40,868 nt of DNA from Caldifarciminota bacterium SM23_42 (GTDB lineage: Bacteria; Hydrothermota; Tepidihabitantia; SM23-42): positions 1-40,868 of the forward strand of contig LJUJ01000018.1 of NCBI GenBank assembly GCA_001303785.1, written 5' to 3'. The notes beneath the pieces were generated by a model that saw only the letters and a program-made list of their open reading frames with translations, was not told the DNA's origin and did no database searches. Made by a program: the position numbers and the translations under genes. Positions 16,497-23,215 of this stretch are shown here, one piece after another (positions within the stretch are counted from its first letter, which is position 1; each line of letters opens with the position of its first letter).

Positions 16497-16583
16497 GCCT
16501 ATTTTTCACCGTATTTTCAATCAAGATTTTCCGCGATTTTGCCGGTATAATCCTGTTATATTTTACGGTGGTAGAAAAATAGC
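16497..16583 (-). other. Long inverted repeat in the leader of the L7/L12-like gene
   Basis: GCCTATTTTTCACCGTA (16497-16513) pairs with TACGGTG-gta-GAAAAATAGC (16564-16583), giving two stems of 7 and about 10 bp separated by a 3-nt bulge, around a 50-nt interior. It lies between the promoter and the start codon, so the leader RNA could fold. Confidence 0.5.
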
Positions 16584-16641
16584 GTGACGACCACAAGCAG
16601 CGTTACAGAAACTGAATCCTAAGGTTATTTCTGTATCGTGT

Positions 16642-16669
16642 ATTATAACCACTTTTCTTAGATTGTCAA
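16642..16669 (-). promoter_or_regulatory. Consensus sigma70 promoter of the L7/L12-like / arylsulfotransferase operon
   Basis: TTGACA (16669-16664), a 16-nt spacer and TATAAT (16647-16642). The first gene on this strand starts at 16465, giving a leader of about 170 nt. Confidence 0.75.
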
Positions 16670-16715
16670 CACGCACCATGTAGAGACTGTTATTTCGTGG
16701 CACCGCAGAAAAACG

Positions 16716-16780
16716 TTCAGTGTACGAACATTCAGTGTGTACTGTGCCATGAATCTTCAGTGCATTGAGTGCCTTCAGTG
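16716..16780. repeat. Four direct TTCAGTG repeats upstream of the OmpA-like promoter
   Basis: TTCAGTG starts at 16716, 16731, 16756 and 16774. The last copy ends 5 nt before the -35 box at 16786. Two copies are extended as TTCAGTGT-x-TAC. The arrangement looks like activator or repressor sites. Confidence 0.5.
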
Positions 16781-16785
16781 TCACC

Positions 16786-16814
16786 TTGACACGGTGCAGG
16801 ATGTTGATTAGACT
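16786..16814 (+). promoter_or_regulatory. sigma70-type promoter of the OmpA-like operon
   Basis: TTGACA (16786-16791), a 17-nt spacer and TAGACT (16809-16814). AAAGGAGG follows at 16829-16837, before ATG 16844. Confidence 0.6.
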
Positions 16815-16843
16815 CTTTGGATTAAGAAAAAAGGAGGTTGGCA

Positions 16844-17521
16844 ATGAAAATTGCGATTATCGTTGTAAGTATTGTCGCATTGGCGTTGATTATTACGTCG
16901 CTTTACTTAGCTGATGCGAATAAGAAACTTGCACTGAGAGCAGACAATCTGGAACAAGAAAAAGAAGCGATTGCTGCCGAGCTCGAGTCCAGAATCGCCG
17001 CGATCTCTCAAGAAAAGGAAGATGAGATTGTGCGTATGAAGAGCACGTATGATGAGCTCGTCGCCAGCATGCAGAAGGAAATCGAAGAAGGCCAAATTAC
17101 AATCACCCAGCTGGCTGATCGGTTGTCGGTCAGTATGGTCGATAAAATCCTTTTTCCATCCGGGGAAGCGGAAATCACCCTTGAAGGTATTGAGGTTTTG
17201 GAACGGGTTGGAAACGTGCTGAAGAACACTCAGAACCAGATGATTCGTGTTGAGGGGCACACAGACAACGTGCCGATACATCCAAACCTGCAGGACAAAT
17301 TTCCGACCAACTGGGAACTATCGACGGCACGCGCCACGAATGTCGTGCGTTTTCTACAAGAGAAGGTTGGCATCAAAGGAGTACGTTTGCAGGCAATCGG
17401 TATGTCTGAGTACCACCCCGTGGTGAGCAACGAGACCAAGGCTGGCCGCAGCCAGAACCGGCGAATAGAAATCAATCTCTTACCGGAATTCGCCGGCGGG
17501 ATGCCGCTGACATCGGAATAA
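16844..17521 (+). CDS. OmpA/MotB-type peptidoglycan-binding protein with N-terminal anchor
   Basis: Encodes 225 aa. ATG 16844 follows AAAGGAGG with good spacing. Residues 3-22 are a single transmembrane anchor, and about 25-90 are a charged coiled coil (LEQEKEAIAAELESR). Residues about 95-218 are an OmpA-C-like domain with the peptidoglycan-contact features: FPSGEAEI, VEGHTDNVPI, NWELSTARATNVVRFL and SQNRRIEINL. MotB proteins share this layout, but there is no motA gene nearby, so a general cell-envelope spacer or anchor role is more likely. It heads a run of three genes with the lipoprotein (12 nt downstream) and the methyltransferase. Confidence 0.88.
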   Translation: MKIAIIVVSIVALALIITSLYLADANKKLALRADNLEQEKEAIAAELESRIAAISQEKEDEIVRMKSTYDELVASMQKEIEEGQITITQLADRLSVSMVDKILFPSGEAEITLEGIEVLERVGNVLKNTQNQMIRVEGHTDNVPIHPNLQDKFPTNWELSTARATNVVRFLQEKVGIKGVRLQAIGMSEYHPVVSNETKAGRSQNRRIEINLLPEFAGGMPLTSE

Positions 17522-17533
17522 AATCAGCGAACA

Positions 17534-17977
17534 ATGCGAATATCTGTTTTTCGATTGTGTTTTACTATTTGCATACTAGTCATCTCTTCGTGCACGGTTT
17601 CCAGAAGTCACAATGCAGTTGTAGCTCTGCCAGAAGATACATCAATGGAGACTGCACAGCAGATCATTATGGCTGTGCTCCATGATAACTTCATGGGGAA
17701 AATCAAGACCGAGTTCCCGTATCTTACAGAAGTGCAGCTAGAGTGGCTCAGTATCTACTGGCGTGTACAGCAGATGATTGGTGACGAAAAATCAACATTG
17801 TCTATAGTCATACGAATGCAGTATGGTGGTGATTTGACACAAGAAGATGCGAAAGCAATAACCGAATACGGAAAGACCATTGTTGAAAAAACGGTGGAGC
17901 ATTATTTCAAAATGCAACCAGGTGAATCAATCCAACAATCTTTACTCGAAGTAAATGAAGTTTCTTTCGAAAAATAA
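17534..17977 (+). CDS. Small lipoprotein of unknown function
   Basis: Encodes 147 aa. The N-terminus has a lipoprotein signal with the lipobox VISSC (Cys20). The mature part is mostly helical in character, with no motif that I recognise; LTEVQLEWLSIYWRVQQMIGDEKST is the most distinctive stretch (broken here only by my reading, not in sequence). No Shine-Dalgarno site is visible, but the gene starts 12 nt after the OmpA-like stop and ends by sharing an A with the methyltransferase start, so translation coupling is likely. Genomic context suggests a cell-envelope role beside the peptidoglycan-binding protein. Confidence 0.7.
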   Translation: MRISVFRLCFTICILVISSCTVSRSHNAVVALPEDTSMETAQQIIMAVLHDNFMGKIKTEFPYLTEVQLEWLSIYWRVQQMIGDEKSTLSIVIRMQYGGDLTQEDAKAITEYGKTIVEKTVEHYFKMQPGESIQQSLLEVNEVSFEK

Positions 17978-18705
17978 TGCCCAGAGAAAAAGCGATTGCG
18001 CTTAAGGCATACGAGAAACTGGCTGAACGTTATGCGGCACTGATCGACACCAAACCGCACAACGCTTATTACGAGCGTCCAGCTACCCTATCCCTGTTAC
18101 CCAGCGTACGCGGCAAGCGTGTGTTGGATGCAGGCTGTGGTCCTGGTGCTTATGCTCAGATACTCGTGAAACGCGGCGCGAAAGTTGTCGGTGTGGACAT
18201 TAGTCCCAAGATGCTGCGCCTGGCGCGTGACCGTGTGGGCAGCAAAGTCGAGTTCCACCAGGCAGATCTAGCAAAGCCCATGAGGTTTTTGAAGGGTGGA
18301 TCGTTCGATGTTGTAATATCTTCTCTCGCAATTCCTTACATACGCGATCTCGCTCCTTTGCTCAAGGAATTTTATCGCGTGCTCAAGAATCCTGGTGTTT
18401 TGGTTTTTTCCGACGGCCATCCATTTGGCGACTATTTACTTTTCAAGAAGAAAAGGAAGTCAAAAAACTATTTCAAGACCGAACTGGTTGGTTTGACCTG
18501 GCGCGGTTTCGGTATTCCAGTGTACATCCCGGGTTATCGCAGACCGCTCAATGCGCTTTTGAATCCATTGATCGAAGCTGGTTTCATACTCGACCGCATT
18601 GTTGAACCGCTACCCACCGAAGAATTCAAGAAGGCCGACCCCAAACGCTATCGACAACTGATGCGCATGCCCGGCTTCATCTGCATACGGGCACGGAAGG
18701 AATAG
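17977..18705 (+). CDS. Class I SAM-dependent methyltransferase
   Basis: Encodes 242 aa. The start overlaps the stop of the lipoprotein gene (TAATG). Motif I is VLDAGCGPGAYA near residue 45, followed by VVGVDISPKML (acidic residue binding the ribose of SAM) and the post-motif region FDVVISSLAIPYI. The fold matches Methyltransf_11/25-type enzymes of the UbiE/BioC group. The substrate cannot be told from sequence. The C-terminal half has the lid-like region RGFGIPVYIPGYRRPL. It is the last gene of the apparent three-gene operon. Confidence 0.88.
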   Translation: MPREKAIALKAYEKLAERYAALIDTKPHNAYYERPATLSLLPSVRGKRVLDAGCGPGAYAQILVKRGAKVVGVDISPKMLRLARDRVGSKVEFHQADLAKPMRFLKGGSFDVVISSLAIPYIRDLAPLLKEFYRVLKNPGVLVFSDGHPFGDYLLFKKKRKSKNYFKTELVGLTWRGFGIPVYIPGYRRPLNALLNPLIEAGFILDRIVEPLPTEEFKKADPKRYRQLMRMPGFICIRARKE

Positions 18706-18760
18706 CGCTGGGCTATCAGTATAGGGAGATATTCATACCCGGGCAAAAAGTGTAAAAAGT

Positions 18761-18774
18761 GTATGCCTGTCCCC
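18761..18774. repeat. Solo GTATGCCTGTCCCC element
   Basis: Differs only by a missing T from the arm of the inverted-repeat unit at 7036-7149. It is preceded by a short AAAAAGTGT direct repeat (18746-18759). Confidence 0.5.
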
Positions 18775-18820
18775 CGGCCACGTATATATCACTGCAATCT
18801 ATGTTTTTATCGTTGGCATC

Positions 18821-18865
18821 GATGGATGCCCGTGGCATCCAATGACATAGATGACATAATGACTG
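18821..18865. repeat. GATGGATGC...GCATCC-ATGACATAATGACTG repeat, copy 2
   Basis: GATGGATGCCCGTGGCATCC then AATGACATAGATGACATAAT and GACTG. Copies at 5772-5801, 37795-37828 and inverted at 30903-30936. The GGATGCC/GGCATCC arms form a 7-bp hairpin. The rest of the 18706-18932 gap shows no gene. Confidence 0.65.
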
Positions 18866-18932
18866 TATTTTTGAGGATATTATGGATCATTGTCTGTGAG
18901 AATTTTGTGCCCGTCTCGGGATGTTATTGATT

Positions 18933-19625
18933 TTATGTCTTGGCGTCTAGGTCTTTTATGTATTTGACAAAAGAGGCCAACTTCTTTCTTAACTCCGAAT
19001 AGTGCTTTTTTTGATTTGCCCTTGCCTGCTCGGTCTTTGGTTTCGTCTTCTCTTCCGATTGTGCTGTTGCCAACATCCTCTTTAGCAGGGGCAGCATTTG
19101 TTCCAACTCCTTTGCCATTTTGCCGTACTTTGAGCTTTCAAATGCATCAAGAAAACCTTCTTTTACGAGCCATTCTCGAGGATCAACGGCGGCCTCGAGT
19201 TCTTCACCGCGTAGCCATGATTCATTCGCTTTATCGATTTCAGCAATGACTTCCGGGTACAAGTCTTTAACCGCAGTAATGTATCGTTCGGGGAAACTGT
19301 TGTCATCACCGTCGTATTTAATTAGTTCACACTCCTTATATTCTTCCTCGAACTTTCTCTTGATTTTATCATCGCCCTTCCTGTGGATCGCGAGCATTGG
19401 GGGAATATCAATATACAGCTTCTCACATAAGCGAAAAAGCGTCTGTCGGTGGAGAATGTCATCGAGCACGCGAATATTAGATATGATAAGGTTCAGTCTC
19501 TTTTGGAACTTTGCAATCATTTCGAGTGTTTCTGGATACGTACCTACGGCGATGATCCGTTCTCGACTCAGCAAATCACATATTCTCTTTCTGATTTTTC
19601 GGTTCGGTTCTATGAGCAGAATCAT
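18933..19625 (-). CDS. Degenerate receiver (pseudo-receiver) protein with helical tail
   Basis: Encodes 230 aa. Residues 1 to about 115 follow the receiver fold (MILLIEPNRKIRKRI, LNLIISNIRVLDD, ECELIKYDGDD), but the phospho-acceptor Asp is Asn50 and the N-terminal acidic pair is reduced to Glu6. The switch Lys is kept. The remainder (about 120-230) is helical and charged, with a likely coiled coil, and has no output domain that I recognise. A perfect promoter ends 8 nt before ATG 19625 and there is no Shine-Dalgarno site, so the mRNA should be leaderless. It stands alone, without a kinase. It probably works without phosphorylation, as a scaffold or protein-protein adaptor. Confidence 0.7.
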   Translation of the reverse strand: MILLIEPNRKIRKRICDLLSRERIIAVGTYPETLEMIAKFQKRLNLIISNIRVLDDILHRQTLFRLCEKLYIDIPPMLAIHRKGDDKIKRKFEEEYKECELIKYDGDDNSFPERYITAVKDLYPEVIAEIDKANESWLRGEELEAAVDPREWLVKEGFLDAFESSKYGKMAKELEQMLPLLKRMLATAQSEEKTKPKTEQARANQKKHYSELRKKLASFVKYIKDLDAKT

Positions 19626-19633
19626 GTTAATTG

Positions 19634-19662
19634 ATTATATGAATGCGAAAGCAATATGTCAA
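19634..19662 (-). promoter_or_regulatory. Consensus promoter for a leaderless transcript (pseudo-receiver gene)
   Basis: TTGACA (19662-19657), a 17-nt spacer and TATAAT (19639-19634), then only 8 nt to ATG 19625. The expected transcript start coincides with the start codon. Confidence 0.75.
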
Positions 19663-19730
19663 TGAAGGTAATGGATTGAAGTTATGAAATCGGCATTTCT
19701 TTTGCGCGTTGACCATCGTTGCACGCCATA

Positions 19731-19759
19731 GGATCTGCAACAAATTGGTTCTGTTAACC
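19731..19759. repeat. CCTCCTAGGAGG-family repeat, partial copy 3
   Basis: GGATCTGCAACAAATTGGTT followed by CTGTTAACC matches the right half of 3598-3642 and 14248-14291. It lies directly downstream of the DUF3795 gene. Confidence 0.5.
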
Positions 19760-19764
19760 GTATT

Positions 19765-20202
19765 CTACCAGTATTTCTCTCCTTGCAGGAATTTTTGCAT
19801 TCCCTGTTTCTTGATTTTTCTTAGGTTCTTGAGATGGGCGTCGCCGTGAACCGGCTGTAGAAAATCGAGTGTGTGGCATTTTTCGAAATCAGTGCATTCC
19901 CAGCACCCCGTGTACTCCTTCTTTGTGCAGCAATTTCTTATTTTACACAAAGGTGGACCGCCTCCGTCTTGGCATGTGCGCTTGCACCGCAGTTTAACCA
20001 TCATTCCTAGTAGCTCACAGGCTTGCTCGTAATTCTTATACGGTTTGAAGTATCTTGATATCACTTTAGCAAAACGTTGGAATTTCGTGGCACGCAGTTC
20101 CTTGCGCAAGTCCCGCGCCAGATCAGCAATCTTGCCTTGATAAATAAAACAGCTGCCACAATAAAGCCCGCAGTAGGCAACGAGATTCTTATTGGCTTTC
20201 AT
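19765..20202 (-). CDS. DUF3795 cysteine-rich protein
   Basis: Encodes 145 aa. The N-terminal YCGLYCGSCFIYQG motif and later cysteines (CKRTCQDGGGPPLCKIRNCC, GCWECTDFEKC) are the hallmark of DUF3795, a family of small proteins thought to bind metal. More than ten cysteines could hold zinc or iron. The biochemical role is unknown. It lies 37 nt downstream of the VOC gene on the same strand and is probably cotranscribed; no Shine-Dalgarno site is visible. Confidence 0.85.
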   Translation of the reverse strand: MKANKNLVAYCGLYCGSCFIYQGKIADLARDLRKELRATKFQRFAKVISRYFKPYKNYEQACELLGMMVKLRCKRTCQDGGGPPLCKIRNCCTKKEYTGCWECTDFEKCHTLDFLQPVHGDAHLKNLRKIKKQGMQKFLQGEKYW

Positions 20203-20239
20203 CTGAGGCGATTTCGATATTTCTGGATACGCGGTTTCT

Positions 20240-20584
20240 CTATTTCTTGCTCCACAACCCTACGATGTTGCCACACGGGTCAGTGAACAGACCATAGAAG
20301 CCGAATTCAGGTGAGATCTGAGTCTTTTCTTTGATTTTCTTACCGCCGGACGCTTCGATCTCGGCGAGTTTCTTTGCAATATCCTCAACTTCAATATAAA
20401 GAACCACGCCGTCCTGACTTGGTTTGCTTTCCTGGGTGAAACCGCCGCCTTGGTTATCGCCCGTGGAAAACATCACATAACCCGGCATGTCTTCAGTCAT
20501 TTTCCAGCCGAAGATTTTGGAGTAGAATTCTTTGGACTTTTGCATATCAGTGGTTGGTATTTCAGTATGTCCAAAACCATGCAT
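20240..20584 (-). CDS. VOC (glyoxalase/bleomycin-resistance fold) protein
   Basis: Encodes 114 aa. ATG 20584 follows GAGGAGG. A single glyoxalase-like unit is seen: GHTEIPTTDMQKSKEFYSKI FGWKM at the start and FYGLFTDPCGNIVGLWS at the end, typical of the VOC superfamily group near PhnB/glyoxalase-like proteins. The metal-ligand pattern (His6 and a late acidic residue) cannot be confirmed without alignment. Such proteins usually act as dimers on small molecules; the substrate is unknown. First gene of a probable pair with the DUF3795 gene. Confidence 0.85.
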   Translation of the reverse strand: MHGFGHTEIPTTDMQKSKEFYSKIFGWKMTEDMPGYVMFSTGDNQGGGFTQESKPSQDGVVLYIEVEDIAKKLAEIEASGGKKIKEKTQISPEFGFYGLFTDPCGNIVGLWSKK

Positions 20585-20606
20585 TTTTCCTCCTCGTTGA
20601 AGTAGG

Positions 20607-20633
20607 ATAATATATCAACGTACGTGTTGTCAA
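20607..20633 (-). promoter_or_regulatory. Putative promoter of the VOC/DUF3795 pair
   Basis: TTGACA (20633-20628) with TATTAT (20612-20607) at 15-nt spacing. The -35 is perfect and the spacing slightly short. Confidence 0.5.
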
Positions 20634-20755
20634 CCCCGTATGCCTTGAACACCAATTCAAAGGGCAGAAGAGAACTTACGAAGAGCATGGATTGGGGTTA
20701 AATCCCCGCTCTTTAATTCTTGAGTGAGCGCTGGTACGGGATCTTTGACTTGACC

Positions 20756-20853
20756 CTTGACAATTGTTGTTATTCCGGCTGTGACTACGTTTTATGAATG
20801 TCCTGCCGTGTTACGCAGGCAAGTATACGGGGTGGCTTTTGTCAATTGTCAAG
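20756..20853. repeat. 98-bp element with 11-bp perfect inverted ends
   Basis: CTTGACAATTG (20756-20766) and its reverse complement (20843-20853) enclose a small CCTGC/GCAGG hairpin near 20801-20819. The layout is like the unit at 7036-7149 but the sequence differs. Confidence 0.5.
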
Positions 20854-20890
20854 ATTTGACCCCGCGTGGTTGCTACGGGTTGATAGTCGG

Positions 20891-22141
20891 TTAGACATAT
20901 TTATCGATAGCCTGTTTGTATCCCATGTTCAGTAAGAAATGAATGAACCAGAGTCGTTTGGGCCTGGCTAGTCTTCTTAATATTGACCTATATGAATAGC
21001 ATTCCTTCCATGCCCATGCACATCCTTCATTCAGTCTCTCGCGAGACATTAGTTTTGGTCTGAAAACAGCGCCGCCATATCGACTCCAGTCTTTGGTGAC
21101 GATTCTATTCTCATTCAGCAGTCTCGAGTAAACTGGCGTCCCAGGAAATGGTGTGAGGGTGGAGAAAGATGCTGAGTCAAGATTATGTCGTTTCACAAAA
21201 TCCACTGTTCGTTCGAAGACACTTTCGTCATCATGATCAAACCCAAAGATGAACGCGCCATGAATTGATATTCCATGATCCTGTATTTTCTTGATGTCTT
21301 CGGCATAACGCCTTACAGCGTTAATCCTTTTGCCCGCTTCTTCTAAACTCTCCTGTGATAGAGATTCAAAACCGATAAATAGTCCCGCACAGCCGCTGCG
21401 CGCGGCCAGTTCGAGTAGCTCGGGATCCCTAGCTATAGTCAGTGATGCTTGACCTATCCATTTTCTTTTATAGGGTATGAGTGCTCGAAACAAATTCTTT
21501 GCACGTTTTGGCATGCCTACGATATTATCGTCTACAAAAAAAATCAGTATACCCTTGAGTGTCTCGACCTCTCTGAGTACATCACTTACTGGACGGGAAC
21601 GATGGGTGTTTCCAAAAAAAGCGCTGACTGAACAATAACTGCATTGAAATGGACATCCTCTCGATGTTTCTACTGTGTTGAACATGATGTAAGATTTCCG
21701 GCGAAGCAAGTCTCTCCTCGGAACAGGCATGTTATCTAAGCTTCCGAAGCCATTTTGTTTGTAGAATTTCTTGAGTTTTTTTGATTCAATGTCACGTAGG
21801 ACATTATGCCATATGGCATCTGCTTCCCCAATGACAACTGAATCGCAATGTTGAATGGCTTCCTGAGGCATGAAGGAGGGATGGAAACCGCCCATGACAA
21901 CAGGTACGCCTTTTTGCCGGAAGGAATCGGAGATTTCATACGCCCGTGTTACGGTGGGGGTCATGGCCGTTATTCCGACCATATCAACTTTTTCGTCGAA
22001 GTTTATCTTTTCCAAATTTTCATCGACTACAGAGACGTCAATATCTGGTGGTGTTAGGGCAGCCAAGGTTATGATCCCCAAATGTGGGGCCAATTTTCCG
22101 CCGCCTGCGGGTATATGAGGTACAATTAACAATACGCGCAT
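20891..22141 (-). CDS. B12-binding-domain radical SAM protein
   Basis: Encodes 416 aa. ATG 22141 follows AGGAGG. Residues 1 to about 135 form a cobalamin-binding-like Rossmann domain (VLLIVPHIP, VGITAMTPTV, VVMGGFHPSFMPQEA). The radical SAM core has the cluster motif Cys163-x3-Cys167-x2-Cys170 (SRGCPFQCSYCS), the strand IFFVDDNIV, and GFESLSQESLEE and GAFIFGFDHDDES. This is the BchE/HpnJ-like architecture, whose members methylate or rearrange lipids, pigments or natural products, or act in uncharacterised steps. The C-terminal 80 residues are basic and possibly membrane-associated (RRLARPKRLWFIHFLLNMGY). No biosynthetic partner lies nearby, so the substrate cannot be inferred. Confidence 0.9.
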   Translation of the reverse strand: MRVLLIVPHIPAGGGKLAPHLGIITLAALTPPDIDVSVVDENLEKINFDEKVDMVGITAMTPTVTRAYEISDSFRQKGVPVVMGGFHPSFMPQEAIQHCDSVVIGEADAIWHNVLRDIESKKLKKFYKQNGFGSLDNMPVPRRDLLRRKSYIMFNTVETSRGCPFQCSYCSVSAFFGNTHRSRPVSDVLREVETLKGILIFFVDDNIVGMPKRAKNLFRALIPYKRKWIGQASLTIARDPELLELAARSGCAGLFIGFESLSQESLEEAGKRINAVRRYAEDIKKIQDHGISIHGAFIFGFDHDDESVFERTVDFVKRHNLDSASFSTLTPFPGTPVYSRLLNENRIVTKDWSRYGGAVFRPKLMSRERLNEGCAWAWKECYSYRSILRRLARPKRLWFIHFLLNMGYKQAIDKYV

Positions 22142-22196
22142 TTTCTTCCTCCTATTAAATTATTAGAATACGCTAAATTCCAGATGATAATGAATT

Positions 22197-22225
22197 AGCA
22201 TAATTGAGAATTTGCAATTTGTCAA
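22197..22225 (-). promoter_or_regulatory. sigma70-type promoter of the radical SAM gene
   Basis: TTGACA (22225-22220), a 17-nt spacer and TATGCT (22202-22197). The leader would be about 50 nt and contains AGGAGG. Confidence 0.6.
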
Positions 22226-22546
22226 CCTCCTTTTCGAGATGAGTTTTAAGCAAAATAGCAGGATCGGTGGCATCAAATAGGTCGAGGTCTTCGTGGGATT
22301 GCCGCGTTGTCCCTCGACAGGTTCCCCTCGGCTTCGCTCGAGACAAGCGGGACTCTTCCTGCCCGAGGCGGACACGCGCATGACCGATGCTTCTCACCGC
22401 AGGAGCAGAGGCGTAGATGATAATATCGCTGTTGCCATTTTTTCTCAAATCTTCGGTTTGATTGAAAAAATGAGCATGCCGATTTCGCTGTCGGTAAATC
22501 GTTTTTCGTCATTGTAATCATGGAGGGCGAAGCCTTCCAGGTAACC

Positions 22547-22574
22547 TTGACACTCAGCACTGCCAGCCTATAAT
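22547..22574 (+). promoter_or_regulatory. Consensus promoter for a leaderless transcript (DUF4159 operon)
   Basis: TTGACA (22547-22552), a 16-nt spacer and TATAAT (22569-22574), then 7 nt to ATG 22582. No Shine-Dalgarno site can fit. Confidence 0.8.
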
Positions 22575-22581
22575 TATATGG

Positions 22582-23214
22582 ATGCATGCATTTATTTTAT
22601 TGGTTTTGCTATTCGGGCAATACGATTTCACGATTGCGCGGCTGAAATACGGTGGCGGTGGTGATTGGTACGGAGATCCGTCGTCTCTGACTAACCTGCT
22701 GACCGCGATCAGCGAAAGAACAAACATCAGAGCCGCACCGCGTGAGGTAGTCGTGGAAATCACCGACCCGAAATTGTTCGAGCATCCTTATTTGTACATG
22801 ACCGGCCACGGCAATGTGCACTTCACAGATGATGAGATAAAGATTTTGCGTAATTATTTCAGAGCCGGGGGCTTTCTACATGCCGATGACAATTACGGCA
22901 TGGATTCATCGTTCCGGCGCGAGATCGTGAAGATTTTTCCGGAGTCGCCTTTAATCGAGTTGCCGTTCGACCACCCGATATACCATATATTTTATGAATT
23001 CCCGGACGGCCTGCCAAAAATCCACGAGCACGACAATAAACCGCCCCAGGGTTTTGGTATTTTCTATGACAACCGTCTGGTTATTTTCTACACTTATGAA
23101 TGTGATCTTGGTGATGGTTGGGAGGATCCGGATGTGCACGATGATCCGCCTGAAAAACGGGAGCAGGCTCTGCAAATGGGCATTAATATCGTAATGTATA
23201 GCCTCACTGATTAG
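22582..23214 (+). CDS. DUF4159 protein, exported
   Basis: Encodes 210 aa. A short hydrophobic N-terminus (MHAFILLVLLFGQ) is probably a signal peptide, followed by the DUF4159 core: FTIARLKYGGGGDWYGDPS, YLYMTGHGNVHFTDDEI, LRNYFRAGGFLHADDNYG and LPFDHPIYH. DUF4159 has a glutamine-amidotransferase-like fold in domain descriptions, but no function is established. In other phyla it often sits with MoxR, DUF58 and BatA-like genes; none of these is here. It is the first gene of a tightly packed operon with the DUF4175-like gene (1 nt gap) and the TPR gene. ATG 22582 is preferred over ATG 22578, which is out of frame. Confidence 0.85.
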   Translation: MHAFILLVLLFGQYDFTIARLKYGGGGDWYGDPSSLTNLLTAISERTNIRAAPREVVVEITDPKLFEHPYLYMTGHGNVHFTDDEIKILRNYFRAGGFLHADDNYGMDSSFRREIVKIFPESPLIELPFDHPIYHIFYEFPDGLPKIHEHDNKPPQGFGIFYDNRLVIFYTYECDLGDGWEDPDVHDDPPEKREQALQMGINIVMYSLTD

Positions 23215-23215
23215 C

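Larger units (their letters stand above)
16466..16843. other. Divergent intergenic region with two promoters
   Basis: No gene is seen. It separates divergent operons and contains, on the minus strand, the promoter 16642-16669 and its long leader with an inverted repeat, and on the plus strand the TTCAGTG repeats and the promoter 16786-16814. Confidence 0.65.
20585..20890. other. Intergenic region with an inverted-repeat element
   Basis: Holds the VOC promoter (20607-20633) and an 11-bp perfect inverted repeat, CTTGACAATTG at 20756-20766 and CAATTGTCAAG at 20843-20853, extended outward by GACC/GACCCC words. No gene is seen. Confidence 0.55.
22142..22581. other. Divergent intergenic region
   Basis: Holds the radical SAM promoter (22197-22225) and the DUF4159 promoter (22547-22574). 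The middle (about 22300-22375) is GC-rich with CTCGGCTTCGCTCGAG-type palindromic words, like the degenerate TCGA-rich junk at 14390, 31060 and 34050. No gene is supported. Confidence 0.55.

Noticed and set aside
16716-16780. Possible CRISPR-like array of TTCAGTG units
   Set aside because: Repeats are only 7 bp, spacers are uneven (8-18 nt) and no cas gene is present; regulatory sites fit better.
16844-17521. Flagellar stator MotB
   Set aside because: No motA gene or flagellar context; the OmpA-C domain alone does not support this name.
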